In this document: positions 26,661-39,132 of the stretch, piece by piece
Numbering within the stretch: the first letter of the stretch is position 1
How the letters are laid out: the number at the start of each line of letters is the position of its first letter
Assembly (NCBI GenBank): GCA_041687755.1
Contig: JBDNJM010000019.1
Span: 29,174 to 93,173 of the forward strand
Direction: 5' to 3'
Length of the DNA stretch: 64,000 nucleotides
Origin: JBDNJM01 sp041687755
Lineage (GTDB): Bacteria > Planctomycetota > UBA1135 > GCA-002686595
The notes under the pieces: model-generated
Told to the model about the DNA's origin: nothing
What the model saw: the letters and a program-made list of their open reading frames with translations, nothing else
Database searches by the model: none
Position numbers and translations under genes: made by a program

Positions 26661-29195
26661 TCAGCCGCCGTTGACCAGTGCGCGCATGCCGTTGGTCCAG
26701 CTGAACAGGTCGGGCATGGCGGCATCGAAGCACCAGGCCTGGAACCAGACGTCCTTGGTCAAGGGCGGGCTGGGCCAGGGCAGGATCCAGTCTTGGGCAC
26801 CGCGGTCGTCGGTCGTCGCGGGCAGCAGGCTGGCGGGGTTCGGGATCAGCAGGCCGCCGAGGATCGGTAGGTCGACTTGAGCTAGACCGGCGACGAGCCA
26901 GACCGGCGTGAACGGCTTGGCCGCGCGCACGCTGAGGCGCACGTCGGCGCCGCTCTGAAAGTCACCGCCGCCGGCGAGGTTGGGTGCTGAGCCGATGGTC
27001 ATCGACCCGCCGCCGAGCACGCGCCAGGGACGCGACGGGACATCGAATCCCGCGACGGCGTAGTCGAGGCCACCCGGCTTGTTCGGCTCGTAGACCCACG
27101 GCTGGGTGGGGAGCTGGGCGACGTCGTTGGTGAGCGCGAGCCGCGGCCGGCCGAGCGGGTCCAGGCCGAGACCGATGGAGCGCTCGCCGGAGGACGGCGC
27201 GCCGAAGTAGGTCGAGTAGTCGAGCGTTTCACCGAAGGGGCCGTACTTGGTGAGCGTGGCGTCGGCGGAGAGTGCCGGTCCGTTGAAAACAGGCTGGAAC
27301 GCGTCGGGAGTCGTCGGCCACTCTGGCCAGATGGTGGTTCCGGCAGCCCAGACCTGCCCGGCCTCGTCGATGGAGACTCGATTGACAGATTGCGAGGCAC
27401 CGGTGCCGCCGAGAACGGCAGACCAAACCAACGAGGAGCCGTCGGCCGAGAACTTCGTTACGAATCCAAGCCTCTCATCGTTCGAAGGGTTTCCTGGAAA
27501 GGCGTTAGGAGTCACCGGGAAGGTGGCTGCAGTGCCTGCATTCCCTCCAACGACCACCGTGTCGTCCTTGCCAACGGCCAGCGCCAGCGCATTGGTGTTT
27601 ATCAAGCAGCAAGCATCGCCGAGCATCGTGGCCCAGCGCAGCTCACTGCCGTCGGGGCTCAGGCGCATCACGCCCGCGGGGAAGCTGCCGTCCCGGTCGG
27701 TCTGGAACGCCCCGGGCGTGGCGATGAAGGGGTCGGTGGCCTGGAGCGAGGCGGAGCCCACCACGACGACGTCGCCGTCCGGGGCCACGGCGACGACCAG
27801 ACCCTGGGGCCGAAGGGGGAGATAGGTGGCCCACTTCAGGGTGCCAGCGGTGCGGTCGAAGCTGACGAGTTGCGAGTTCTCGAGATCGAAGGTCTCGTCG
27901 TAGGCGCCGGGTGTCCCGGGCGGGTGAAATCCCATTTCGCAGGTGTCGCAGTAGTCGTATATGACAAGAGCTTCGTTGTTCGTGCCGAACGCGCAGCCCC
28001 AGGGCTGCGTGAAGACACGCTCCGCCCAAAGGGTGCTCCACAAGAGCGAAGAGCCATCCGGGGAGAGCTCTGCTGCGTACCCGTATCCGTTGATCGGCGG
28101 CACGCCCGAAGACTCCTCCTGAGCACCGGGCGTCGTGGGAAAGTCGGATGCGATCGTCCAGCCTGCGAGCAACACGCTACCGATCTCAGAGACTGCGATG
28201 GTGAATGCAGCATCGGTTGCGTCGCCACCGATGAAGGTCGCCCACTCCAAGCGATCTCCTATTGGCGAGACCTTGGCCACCCACAGGTCGATCAGGCTAC
28301 CGGTACTGGTCTGGAAGGAGCCCGGAGTGGTCGGGGTCATCGAGGTGTTCTGTGAGAACAAGTAGGTCGCCCCTTCTTGGTCGACGGCGCCAAACGCTAT
28401 GCCGCTCTCGCTGACGGAACTGCCTACGTAGGTGCAGAAGCCCAGAGAGGGGTCCACGACGGCTGCCTGCTCGTGGTCACGTTCCGGAGCCGAAAACGTC
28501 AACGCATGCTCGAGAGCGCCTAGCGCTTCGATCCGTGCATAGACTTCAAAGGGCGTGCGCATCCCATCGGACTGCCAGGACGGGCCGAGGACTTGCGTGA
28601 TCGGATGCCCTCGCACCGACAATAGGACGCTTCCGTCATCGAGCGCTTCGACCGTCTCAGCTCCCTCGAACAGGATCGAGAGATCCTCCAGATGCGCGCC
28701 CGGTGCCAGCTCGATGTCGTAGTAGAAGCCCGCTGACTCGCTCCGCAGGCGAACGTCGATGCCCGGCGCCACGTCGCGCAGGATCAGTTGGTCGAATGCC
28801 GCCACGTCGCTCGCGACTCGATTGCCGAGCAGGAAGTGGTACGGCGTCGAGCGGGGCAAACTCGGCTCGATGGCTGCCTCCTCTACGTCACCGAACACTA
28901 TTCGCAGCACGGGTGGAATCTCGGACTCCTCGGATCCGTCCAGCCGCAGAAAGAGTCCCTCGGTCGTGAACGTCAGCGCCTGCGGTCCCCATGCGCCGTG
29001 GTACAGCACTTCGCAGGGCCACTGGCCCTCGTTTCGGACGAAGCCGAGCCCGCTCGCGGCGGGGGATGCATCCGGGGAGAGTCGAGCTTGCAGAGCGGGG
29101 CCGAGCGCTTGCGCCGGAGGGGTAATCCACAGCGCAATTGCAGGTAGCCAGTGCAATGCGCGACCACGGTGAGGCGAGGGCAGGGATGTCACCAT
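26661..29195 (-). CDS. Secreted SBBP-type beta-propeller protein
   Basis: An 844-residue exported protein. After a signal peptide (LPAIALWITPPAQA) comes the N-terminal domain FVRNEGQWPCEVLYHGAWG, typical of DUF7948 proteins, then a series of SBBP-like repeats such as LEWATFIGGDATDAAF / VLLAGWTIASDFPTTPGAQ, and DAFQPVFNGPALSADATLTKYGPFGETLDYSTYFGAPS. Each unit has the pattern uTkY...G..L.wSTYlGG and DfPTTPGA. The C-terminal domain (TTDDRGAQDWILPWPSPPL then VWFQAWCFDAAMPDLFSWTNGM) matches a surface-associated domain common in Planctomycetota. Function probably adhesion or surface structure. Confidence 0.85.
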   Translation of the reverse strand: MVTSLPSPHRGRALHWLPAIALWITPPAQALGPALQARLSPDASPAASGLGFVRNEGQWPCEVLYHGAWGPQALTFTTEGLFLRLDGSEESEIPPVLRIVFGDVEEAAIEPSLPRSTPYHFLLGNRVASDVAAFDQLILRDVAPGIDVRLRSESAGFYYDIELAPGAHLEDLSILFEGAETVEALDDGSVLLSVRGHPITQVLGPSWQSDGMRTPFEVYARIEALGALEHALTFSAPERDHEQAAVVDPSLGFCTYVGSSVSESGIAFGAVDQEGATYLFSQNTSMTPTTPGSFQTSTGSLIDLWVAKVSPIGDRLEWATFIGGDATDAAFTIAVSEIGSVLLAGWTIASDFPTTPGAQEESSGVPPINGYGYAAELSPDGSSLLWSTLWAERVFTQPWGCAFGTNNEALVIYDYCDTCEMGFHPPGTPGAYDETFDLENSQLVSFDRTAGTLKWATYLPLRPQGLVVAVAPDGDVVVVGSASLQATDPFIATPGAFQTDRDGSFPAGVMRLSPDGSELRWATMLGDACCLINTNALALAVGKDDTVVVGGNAGTAATFPVTPNAFPGNPSNDERLGFVTKFSADGSSLVWSAVLGGTGASQSVNRVSIDEAGQVWAAGTTIWPEWPTTPDAFQPVFNGPALSADATLTKYGPFGETLDYSTYFGAPSSGERSIGLGLDPLGRPRLALTNDVAQLPTQPWVYEPNKPGGLDYAVAGFDVPSRPWRVLGGGSMTIGSAPNLAGGGDFQSGADVRLSVRAAKPFTPVWLVAGLAQVDLPILGGLLIPNPASLLPATTDDRGAQDWILPWPSPPLTKDVWFQAWCFDAAMPDLFSWTNGMRALVNGG

Positions 29196-29309
29196 TCTCT
29201 AAGAATACTCTTGACGGAGGGGGGGGCGCGCAGGGTTCCGTGGTGTTTCCTCGGCCAGCCCGCCGTGGGCTCGCCGAACGACTTGCATCCCCTCGCCTTA
29301 GGAGCCTTC

Positions 29310-31516
29310 ATGCTCTCGCTTCTCGCCGCCGCGGCTACGACCTTGCCGCCGATGCCCTCGCAGACCTTCGAATACCGCCAGGGCGGACACGTTCACGACG
29401 TGACTGTCATTGACACCGGCAACAACAACCGGGCCGGCGCCACCGCTGAGGACGGTGGGCGGATGAGGTGGCTGGATGGTCCGGCGTGGAAACCTGCCAC
29501 GCTGCCAGACGACTACCGCTCCATCCTGCGCGGAGTCTTCTTCCTCGATGCCGGGAATGCCTGGGCCGTAGGAGACGAAGGCGCCGTGCTCTACAGCTCG
29601 AACGGTGGGCAAGATTGGTCGCTGCGAAACGCTGCCAGCCCTGTTGAGCACAACATCGTAAGCATCCCCGGACCGGGAGAGCTCTTTCAGATTCACATGC
29701 TGGACAGCTTTGTGGGGTTCGCCTGCGGCAACGACAGCGCGATTGCAAAGACAGTCAATGGTGGATTCACCTGGACGCGCTGGATGGAGTTCCTCAATCC
29801 CGCGCTTTTACTGGGGCTGGATGTCAGCAGCAGGAACCCGGACGACTTGTACGACTTCGGCTACTTCCCCACCGACGGCAGCGAAGCGGAAGTGCTGATT
29901 ATTGTGGCCGACATGAACTATCTATGGCGAGTTGTCGATCCGCGATCGAGCACGCCGTCGGTCAGCTTGATCCAATTGACCAACCCCGGACAGTCGAGCC
30001 CCAACGGCTCAAATGATGGGCTGTGCATCGACGATACTCCTAGCGGAGAAGGCATGGAGCTGTGGGCGGTTGACACGGACGGCGATGAGGCCTGGGTCGT
30101 TGGCGGGCGGGGCACCAACACAGGAGCCTGCTACTACTCGGACGATCGTGGGGTGACCTGGGATCAGGTCGACCTCGCGCAGCCGACTGCGGTCTATGCG
30201 AGCGAGACGGAAGTCAGCGAGTCGATCCCGACGGCCTACGGCCTGACGGCTCTCGGCAACGGCAAGGCTCAGTTCGTGACATACGCCGACCGGGTGTACC
30301 GCTACGAGGGCGGTGGCGTCACCGGTATGGCCTTCGATTTCTGCGGATGTGGATCGGGAAGCTGCTCGATCGTGACGGATCCGACCGACCCGGTCATGGT
30401 CCAGGAGCTTCCGACTGTGGTTCAAGGGCTCGAGCCGCCCTTGACCGCGATTCACGCGATCAACTCCGCGGAACGCTGGCACTGCGGGCGGTTCGGAACT
30501 TTGCGCGAGTGGAACGGTGCAGGCTGGACGGAGATCGGGAGCGAGTTTGCGTTGCGGCTAACGGCGGGCGCTTTCACGAGCGCGACCGTGGGCTGCGTCG
30601 TGGGCCAGGGGTTCCGTATCCTTCGCACGACTGATTCGGGGGAGACGTGGACAACGGTGTACGACCCGAATCCGACGCTCGCGGGGGACAACACGCTGAC
30701 GGACATTGCGTTCGTCGACGCCGGTCTTGCGGGCGTCGCGATCGGTCAGCTGACTACGGCTCTCAAGACAGCTGATGGGGGCGTGACCTGGTCCCCGATC
30801 ACAAACCTGCCGGGCACCCCACCGGATCTAACCGTGGTCTGCGCGGTGCCCGGAACGTCGACGTTCTATGTCTCGAGCTCGGACGGGAGCTACTTCGTTC
30901 AGTCCACCGACGGGGGCGCTACCTGGTCCACGATCACGGTCTCTTACGTCGGCGCGCAGTCGCAGAGCTGGGGGGGAGGCTCCGGGGGGCCCGTCCAAGC
31001 CCTGCCGGTGGACGTCAATGCAATGGCCTTTGTTGATGCTCAGACCGGTACATCGTCGCGGACTCCGACGTCGTGCTCGCGACGGTCAACGGCGGGGCCG
31101 TCTGGAACCAGGTCTTGATCATGGGAGGGACGTCCGGAGCGATTGACTTGAAGGACGTCGTCACCTGGGGAGACGGGAGCAACGCGGTCGCCGTGGGGGA
31201 CGACGGCGAGGTCCTGCTGCGTGAGGGAGGGGGCAACTTCTCTCGGCTGCCGATCCTTCCCGATCCGCCGCTGTTGGCTGCCGATCTGGCCTACTTGGGG
31301 CAAGTCAATTGGCTCTCGGTTGCAACCGGCGATTCTGGGCAGACCCTCTACCTTGGCGGTGAGGGCGGTGCCGCCGCACGAATCGACAACGGAGTGACCG
31401 AGCTATGGTCCAACCCGAAAACGTTCACGGTCGAGAACTTGGTCGACCTGAGCTTCGATTCCGGTGACCACGGCTTCGCGGTCGGGCGGCAGTTCTACGT
31501 TGCCGAGGTCGACTGA
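29310..31516 (+). CDS. Secreted Ycf48-like/BNR beta-propeller protein (one frameshift)
   Basis: About 735 residues once repaired at about 31047, where AQTG should continue YIVADSDVVLATVNGGAVW (one base missing in GGTAC). Asp-box/BNR repeats are clear: SNGGQDWS, VNGGFTWT, DDRGVTWD, TDSGETWT, ADGGVTWS, TDGGATWS and VNGGAVWN, each preceded by strands such as GNAWAVGDEGAVLYS. This is a photosystem-assembly-Ycf48-like or sialidase-type seven-bladed propeller without catalytic residues. The start at 29310 follows GGAG and a short hydrophobic leader MLSLLAAAATTLPP; an earlier in-frame ATG exists at 29151. Divergent from the SBBP gene, converging on clpB. Confidence 0.75.
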
Positions 31517-31563
31517 GGGTCGGGGCGCAGTGAGGCGCTAGCTCGCGCTCGCGCAACGAAATG

Positions 31564-31603
31564 AACCGCGGCGAGCGGCCCGTCGGGGCCGCTCGCCGCG
31601 GTT
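31564..31603. terminator. Terminator hairpin between convergent genes
   Basis: Perfect 18-bp stem: AACCGCGGCGAGCGGCCC, loop GTCG, GGGCCGCTCGCCGCGGTT, followed by CTTG. Located between the propeller gene and the 3' end of clpB. Confidence 0.8.
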
Positions 31604-31631
31604 CTTGAAGTGCCGGGCCCGGCGGCCGAGC

Positions 31632-34226
<2,595 letters not shown>

Positions 34227-34286
34227 GGTGCTCTTCGGTCTCGTTCTGGGTCTCGGGGCCGGTGCGCCGGCTGCCAAACTCTTTAG

Positions 34287-34303
34287 TGCAAGCCCCGTGC
34301 CAG
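34287..34303 (-). promoter_or_regulatory. Sigma-54 (RpoN) promoter of clpB
   Basis: The minus strand reads CTGGCACGGGGCTTGCA, matching the -24/-12 consensus TGGCACG-N4-TTGCA at every defined position with the correct spacing. Transcription would start near 34276, leaving a leader of about 50 nt before the clpB ATG. A bound RpoN activator is required in such promoters; none is in the window. Confidence 0.7.
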
Positions 34304-34484
34304 CCTAGAAATCGGCCCCTGGTGGCCCAGGGGCCCGCTTGGTGCCAAAATGGCGTACCGGCGGCCTGTCGAGCGTGTCGGATGGAGGGTGTCTGGCTGC
34401 CATATCGGCGGCCCCCCCCCGTGGGCGTTGGGCTGGGAGGCTTGGCAATCCGCCTGCGGCCGTCAAGCTGCATGGCCCTCCGCC

Positions 34485-34892
34485 ATGTACGCCCTCCTCG
34501 CCGACCTCGTCCTGTTTGTCCACCTCGGCTACGTCGCCTTCGTCCTCGTCGGCCTCGCGCTTGTCCTGATCGGTGGCCCGCTCGGATGGGGCTTCGTGCG
34601 CAGCCCCAAGTTCCGGCTCGCGCACCTCGCCTCGATCGCAATTGTCGCCGTCGAGGGCCTGGCGGGCGTCGTTTGCCCGCTGACGATCTGGGAGGCGAAA
34701 CTGCGCATCGCCGCGGGCCAAACGGTCGAGGACCTCGGCCTGATCTCGAAGCTGGCGAGCGACCTGCTCTACATCGAAATCGACCCGCTCGCGCTCACGC
34801 CGTACTACGTGGCCTTCTTTCTGCTGGTGCTGGCGAGCTTCTGGTTGGTGCCGGTGCGCTGGCGGCGCAAGGCGCAGGCGGCGGTCGCCTGA
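34485..34892 (+). CDS. DUF2784 membrane protein
   Basis: A 135-residue protein with four transmembrane helices. DUF2784 hallmarks are the N-terminal LLADLVLFVHLGYVAFVLVG, the RLAHLASIAIVAVEGLAGVVCPLTIWEAKLR block and a C-terminal YVAFFLLVLASFWLVPVRWR. ATG at 34485 begins the first TM helix. Role unknown; membrane location is clear. It is divergent from clpB. Confidence 0.85.
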   Translation: MYALLADLVLFVHLGYVAFVLVGLALVLIGGPLGWGFVRSPKFRLAHLASIAIVAVEGLAGVVCPLTIWEAKLRIAAGQTVEDLGLISKLASDLLYIEIDPLALTPYYVAFFLLVLASFWLVPVRWRRKAQAAVA

Positions 34893-34943
34893 GGTCGCAC
34901 TTGGTCCCTGAGACCCGCACGACAGAGCCGGGCTGGGTTCACT

Positions 34944-35765
34944 TCACCAGTCTTCCTGAGGCACAACAGGATCGAAGCCTTCGGGCAGCGACAGGACGAG
35001 ATCGGTGGACCTAACGGGGACCGGGCCCTCGAAGTGCAGGCGCCCGCAGGGCCCTGGGGCAAGCGTTAGCACGAGCTGCTCATCGGGAAACCAGCCCTCG
35101 AAGCGGAACGCGTAGTCGTCGTGCTCTCCGGGGTCTTGCTGGTCGAGCGGGCAGGCGAGGAATGCGCGGGGGTCGCTGACCCTCCAGGCACCGTAGGCCT
35201 TTAGGGGCTCGTCAACCGAGACCTGGAGGTAAACGGTGGGGTGGTACCGGTTCAGAGGGGTTGGCCAGGCATCGTCGACCTCGATCCGACCGGCCGCCAG
35301 AAGTCGCCGCGGTCGGAGGACGATCTCGCCCAAGTCATTGGGTCCGGAGCCGTCGAGGTGCGGGATGACGATCACCGCTCCGAGGTCCGGGTGCTCGAGT
35401 CCATCCGCGATCCACAGCGTGCTGCTCGCGCCACGGGCACCCTCGCGCAGCTCCCAGTCCGCGGCTAGCTCGAGTTCGATTCGCCCACGAGCGTCGGGGA
35501 GGGTGCGGACGTGGTACTGGCTGACGTTGGGAAGGCCTGTGCCGCACCAGTCCCAATCGCAAGCGAAGTTGCGGAGGAAGTGGCTCACGTAGAGCTGCTA
35601 GCCCTGCACGGGGCTGCCCGACTCGTCCAGAACTGTGAACGCCATGCGCCCAGTCGAGGAGAGGGGCGAGCGCCGCTCATCGAAGCGTTCCGAAGACTGC
35701 GGGAACTCCGGGGAGGGCGCACACGAGGCCAGAGTGATCAGGGCGAGGCAGCGTGAGCGGCTCAT
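34944..35765 (-). CDS. Putative lipoprotein, interrupted by an in-frame TAG
   Basis: From ATG 35765 the frame gives a lipoprotein signal MSRSRCLALITLASC (lipobox LASC), then MAFTVLDESGSPVQG, a TAG stop at 35598-35600, and continues in the same frame as QLYVSHFLRNFACDWDW to a proper stop at 34944. The joined product is 273 residues. The text before the stop, TVLDESGSPVQG, is the usual beginning of a carboxypeptidase-regulatory-like or lipoprotein beta domain, and the reading after it continues with coding-like sequence, so this looks like one gene with a nonsense change. A GTG at 35588 could restart the rest. No family name can be given; the globular part is strand-rich with several Trp/Cys. 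Confidence 0.6.
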
Positions 35766-35802
35766 GGCGTAGGCTTGCGGCGGGCGACGATGACGCGGCT
35801 GG

Positions 35803-36465
35803 CTAGTCGCGGCGGGGCTCGTCAGCGCGCGGGTCGACGTTGCCGCCCAGGCCCTTGCCCGCGCGCTTGAACAGGTCGCCGATCGTCTCGAGCAGCTTGC
35901 CGCCCTGCTCGCGGGCGACGTCGCTGGCGCCGGCGGCCATGTCGCGAGCTGTGCCGGGCGCGTCGTTCCTGGCGGCCTCGTAGGCGCGGCGCAGGTCGGG
36001 CTCGATGTTTTCCGCGGTGCGTTGGGCGTGGTCCTTGAGGTCGCGCAGGACGTCGGCGGAGCGCTCGCCGGCCTTGGAGGCGGCGCTCGAGACGGTCTCG
36101 GCGAACAGCTTGCCCAGGGTGGCGAAGTCGGAGGCGAAGCCCTTCACGTCGTCCTCGGCATAGGCCTTGCCCTTGGAGGCGGCTTCTTCCATCGCGAGGC
36201 GCGCGGCGTTGGCGGTGCGCTGCAGGCCGTCGCCGAGGCCGTCCACAACGTCCTTGAGCGGGCCGGTGTCGGGCTTGCCCTCGGAGCCCTTGGCGGCGCC
36301 CTCGGCGGTGGACTTCAAGATGTCGACGAGCTGGCCCGCCATGCCCTGGGCCTGGACGGCGGCGTCCTCGAAGGCCACGCGGACGCGAGAGCGGACATCC
36401 TTGCCCTCCTTAACGATTTGCGCGATGCGCTCGCGGAGACGGTCCTGTCGATCTTCGTTGGTCAT
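35803..36465 (-). CDS. Helical protein, DUF6781-like
   Basis: A 220-residue, very Ala/Glu/Lys-rich, probably all-helical cytoplasmic protein. It begins NEDRQDRLRERIAQIVKEGKDVRSRV and includes AARLAMEEAASKGKAYAEDDVKGFASDFATLGKLFAETVSSAASKAGERSADVLRDL, a pattern I associate with DUF6781 proteins. Long amphipathic helices without Cys suggest an LEA/stress-type or phasin-like role; this is inference. No signal peptide. The gene is 36 bp from the lipoprotein start on the same strand. Confidence 0.55.
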   Translation of the reverse strand: MTNEDRQDRLRERIAQIVKEGKDVRSRVRVAFEDAAVQAQGMAGQLVDILKSTAEGAAKGSEGKPDTGPLKDVVDGLGDGLQRTANAARLAMEEAASKGKAYAEDDVKGFASDFATLGKLFAETVSSAASKAGERSADVLRDLKDHAQRTAENIEPDLRRAYEAARNDAPGTARDMAAGASDVAREQGGKLLETIGDLFKRAGKGLGGNVDPRADEPRRD

Positions 36466-36731
36466 GGTCGGGGATACGCGCGGGAGGCCGGGCTGTTCAG
36501 GTGGATCTTGTCCCCTTCAACCTAGCCGGACCGGTGCCGGAGCCGCATGTGGCGAATCGACGCGCCCGATCCGGGGCCCTCGCACGCGGGCTGGTGCGGG
36601 CTCCGGAGGAGCGGTCGGTTCCCGGAAGGGCCTAGCGGGCCCCAGGTCGCCCGCTGCCGAGCCGCCGAGGCCGGACGGCGCTCGAGCCGGGGCCTCCCGA
36701 GGGGCGCGCCCGAGAGGCGCGAGCTCATGGC

Positions 36732-37466
36732 TCAGAGGCGCATCGCCGCGCGCATCTCGCGCACGGCTGCGGCGGCGCCAACCATGAGGGATCGAGCGAC
36801 GATCGAGTGTCCGATGTTCAGCTCTTCCAGGCCCGGGATCGCGGCCACCGGGCCGACGTTGTGGAGGTCGAGGCCGTGTCCGGCGTTGACGCGGAGTCCG
36901 AGGCTGAGCGCGTGCTCGGTGGCGCGCTGGAGGCGTTCCAGCTCGCGGGCGCGCTCGTCGCCGGCGGAGTTCGCGTAGGTCCCGGTGTGCAGCTCGATGA
37001 CCGGCGCGCCGAGTTCCGCGGACATCGTGATCTGGTCGGGCTCCGGGTCGATGAACAGTGACACGAGCCCGCCCGCGCCCGTCAGGCGTGGGATCAAGGA
37101 CGAGAGCCGCGCGCGCTCGGAGATCACGTCGAGGCCGCCCTCGGTCGTGACCTCTTGGCGGTGCTCGGGGACGATGCAGAAGGCGTCGGCGCCGGACTCG
37201 AGGCTGAAGGCGACGATCCCGGGATCCAGGCTGGTCTCGAGGTTGAGCACGGTGCCGATCTCCTTGCGCATGCGCAGGACATCGTGGTCCTGGATGTGGC
37301 GGCGGTCCTTGCGCAGGTGCACGGTGATGCCGTCGGCGCCGGCGGCCTCGCAGGCGAGGGCGAAGGGCACCGGGTCGGGCACCTGAGCGCGCCGCGCCTG
37401 GCGCACGGTGGCGACGTGATCGACGTTGACGTGCAGGCGCAGGCGGATTGGCTCGGCGGTGCTCAT
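36732..37466 (-). CDS. pdxJ: Pyridoxine 5'-phosphate synthase PdxJ
   Basis: A 244-residue TIM-barrel enzyme that condenses 1-deoxyxylulose 5-phosphate with 3-amino-2-oxopropyl phosphate to give pyridoxine phosphate (vitamin B6). Signature blocks: LHVNVDHVATVRQARR at the N terminus, GADGITVHLRKDRRHIQDHDV, the catalytic FCIVPEHRQEVTTEGGLDV, ELHTGTYAN and GLRVNAGHGLDLHNV then LNIGHSIVARSLMVG at the phosphate site. ATG at 37466 gives the normal N terminus. Monocistronic-looking; no other B6 genes nearby. Confidence 0.97.
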   Translation of the reverse strand: MSTAEPIRLRLHVNVDHVATVRQARRAQVPDPVPFALACEAAGADGITVHLRKDRRHIQDHDVLRMRKEIGTVLNLETSLDPGIVAFSLESGADAFCIVPEHRQEVTTEGGLDVISERARLSSLIPRLTGAGGLVSLFIDPEPDQITMSAELGAPVIELHTGTYANSAGDERARELERLQRATEHALSLGLRVNAGHGLDLHNVGPVAAIPGLEELNIGHSIVARSLMVGAAAAVREMRAAMRL

Positions 37467-37521
37467 GGGGGAATCGTAGGTGGCGACCCCGCGGGCCACC
37501 ACCCCGTGTTCGGCGAGGACC

Positions 37522-38265
37522 CTAGGGCGCCATTTTCGGCTCCTCGAACAGGATCCGGATCCCGTCGATCACGTAGTCGCCCGAGCCATTGGCGTTGTCC
37601 TCGTACCAGCGGTAGAGCGTCGGCCGTTCGGTGTCGAGCGGGCCGGTGTCCAGGACCGGGCGCAAGCCCGAAGCCAGGTGCCCCGAAGCCAGGTGCCCCG
37701 AGGGCTGGAACAGGGCCACTGCGTACTCCTCGGTCGTGCGGTTCACCGACCAGATCACCGTGTGCGGTTGGCCTTCGGTGACGGTTCCGAGGGTTTCGTA
37801 GGTGGGGAGGCTGCCGCTGCTTGCGCCGCTGCCTGTGCCGGTCTGCAGCTGGAGCGTTCCGTTCGCCTTGAAGACGAGCGCCGCGACCGCCCCGAAGTGG
37901 CCGTCGCCGAGCCAGACGCGCAGGTCCGAGCCCCCGAAGTCGAACTCGGCCACGCCGTACCACAGGGCCCAGTAGCGCTCGCTGTCGGAGAGGGCGACCG
38001 GCGCTCCCATGAAGCCGAGGTAGCGGTACCACACGGGGGTGGCGACGTTGGCGTAGCGCACGGCGCGGCTGCCTAGGTCGGGGTCGTCCACGACGGTCAG
38101 CTGCCCGGCGACGGGGGACAGCCCGTCGGAGCTGTAGATCGTGTCGCCGACGGGGTCGCCGGGCGGGTTATCGCTGGGGCGGGTGCCGAGGGTCTCGGTG
38201 GTGAAGTCGTCCCGGAAGACGGCGTCGGAGCTGCACCCGGCGAGGCTGGCGCCGGCCAGGGTCAA
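37522..38265 (-). CDS. Putative lipoprotein, concanavalin-like beta protein
   Basis: A 247-residue exported protein: LTLAGASLAGC is a lipobox with Cys as lipidation site, preceded in frame by PRLLLL, so the signal peptide starts upstream of 38265; no ATG is in that frame, and the TTG at 38265 is the first usable start. The rest is strand-rich (FRDDFTTETLGTRPSDNPPGD, AEFDFGGSDLRVWLGDG, NGSGDYVIDGIRIL), resembling a laminin-G/concanavalin-like sugar-binding fold. A 15-bp duplication gives GHLASGHLASG. Function unknown. It lies between pdxJ and divergent rsmD. Confidence 0.6.
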   Translation of the reverse strand: MTLAGASLAGCSSDAVFRDDFTTETLGTRPSDNPPGDPVGDTIYSSDGLSPVAGQLTVVDDPDLGSRAVRYANVATPVWYRYLGFMGAPVALSDSERYWALWYGVAEFDFGGSDLRVWLGDGHFGAVAALVFKANGTLQLQTGTGSGASSGSLPTYETLGTVTEGQPHTVIWSVNRTTEEYAVALFQPSGHLASGHLASGLRPVLDTGPLDTERPTLYRWYEDNANGSGDYVIDGIRILFEEPKMAP

Positions 38266-38510
38266 GAGTAGGAGTCGCGGGCAGTGGGGGGCAGGTGCAC
38301 GGCAAGCCGGTGGCGGAGCGCGCCTGGAGCGCGTGGTGGGTTGGAGTCGCTGGCAAGGCTAGTGCGCCTCTCGAAGGAACAAACGCGGTCCCCGCCCTCC
38401 GACCGACAACCTTTACGAAGACTCCGTTCAGATCCCGGAGGAACCCCTAGGGGTAGACCGCGGGGTCGGCTATTCCTGTTGCCCGACGCCGTCAGCGGCC
38501 GTTATCTTCG

Positions 38511-39080
38511 ATGCGCATCATCTCAGGTGAGTTCCGCGGGCGCCGACTTAAGGCCCCGCCCGGCGAGGGCACTCGGCCCATGCTGGATCGCGTGCGCGAG
38601 GCGATCTTCTCGACGGCGACGCCCTGGCTCCCGGGGTCCAAGGTTTTGGACCTGTTCGCCGGCTCCGGAAGCCTCGGCTTCGAGGCTCTGAGCCGCGGCG
38701 CGGGCGAGGTGCGCTTCGTCGAATCGGACAAGCGCGTCACCGGGGTGATCGAAGAGAACGCTCAAACGCTGCAGCTCTCCCGGAAGCGCTTCCAGGTGCG
38801 GCTCGGCAACGCTCTCGACCGCCAGCACTGGTACCCGGAGGGCACCGACCTGGCCTTTCTCGATCCGCCCTTTCCTCTGGTTCGCGACCGGCAGGCCCGC
38901 AAGCGGATGATGGACTGGCTGAGCGATCTGCTGAACGAAGGCCTGGCCGACGAGGGCCTGGTTGTGCTGCACGTGCCGCGCGATCTGCTGGGCGAAGCCG
39001 ATCTACCGACGTGCGAGGCGGCCGAGCGGACCTACGGCGGGCAGTCGATCTGGTACCTGCAGGCTCCCGACGGGGACTGA
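38511..39080 (+). CDS. rsmD: 16S rRNA (guanine966-N2)-methyltransferase RsmD
   Basis: A 189-residue SAM-dependent methyltransferase for G966 of 16S rRNA. Family blocks: MRIISGEFRGRRLKAPPGEGTRPMLDRVREAIFS at the N terminus, SAM-binding motif VLDLFAGSGSLGFEALSRGA, and the catalytic DPPF in DLAFLDPPFPLV (DPPY/F). Length is normal. The next gene starts about 50 bp downstream on the same strand. Confidence 0.95.
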   Translation: MRIISGEFRGRRLKAPPGEGTRPMLDRVREAIFSTATPWLPGSKVLDLFAGSGSLGFEALSRGAGEVRFVESDKRVTGVIEENAQTLQLSRKRFQVRLGNALDRQHWYPEGTDLAFLDPPFPLVRDRQARKRMMDWLSDLLNEGLADEGLVVLHVPRDLLGEADLPTCEAAERTYGGQSIWYLQAPDGD

Positions 39081-39132
39081 GCGGGCCGGCGCGCTCAGGA
39101 TGGCGGGGGATTCGGCCGATGCGGGGATCACG

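Noticed and set aside
26335..26880. Plus-strand frames in the 26.0-26.9 kb spacer
   Set aside because: Composition typical of random high-GC frames, partly antisense to the propeller gene.
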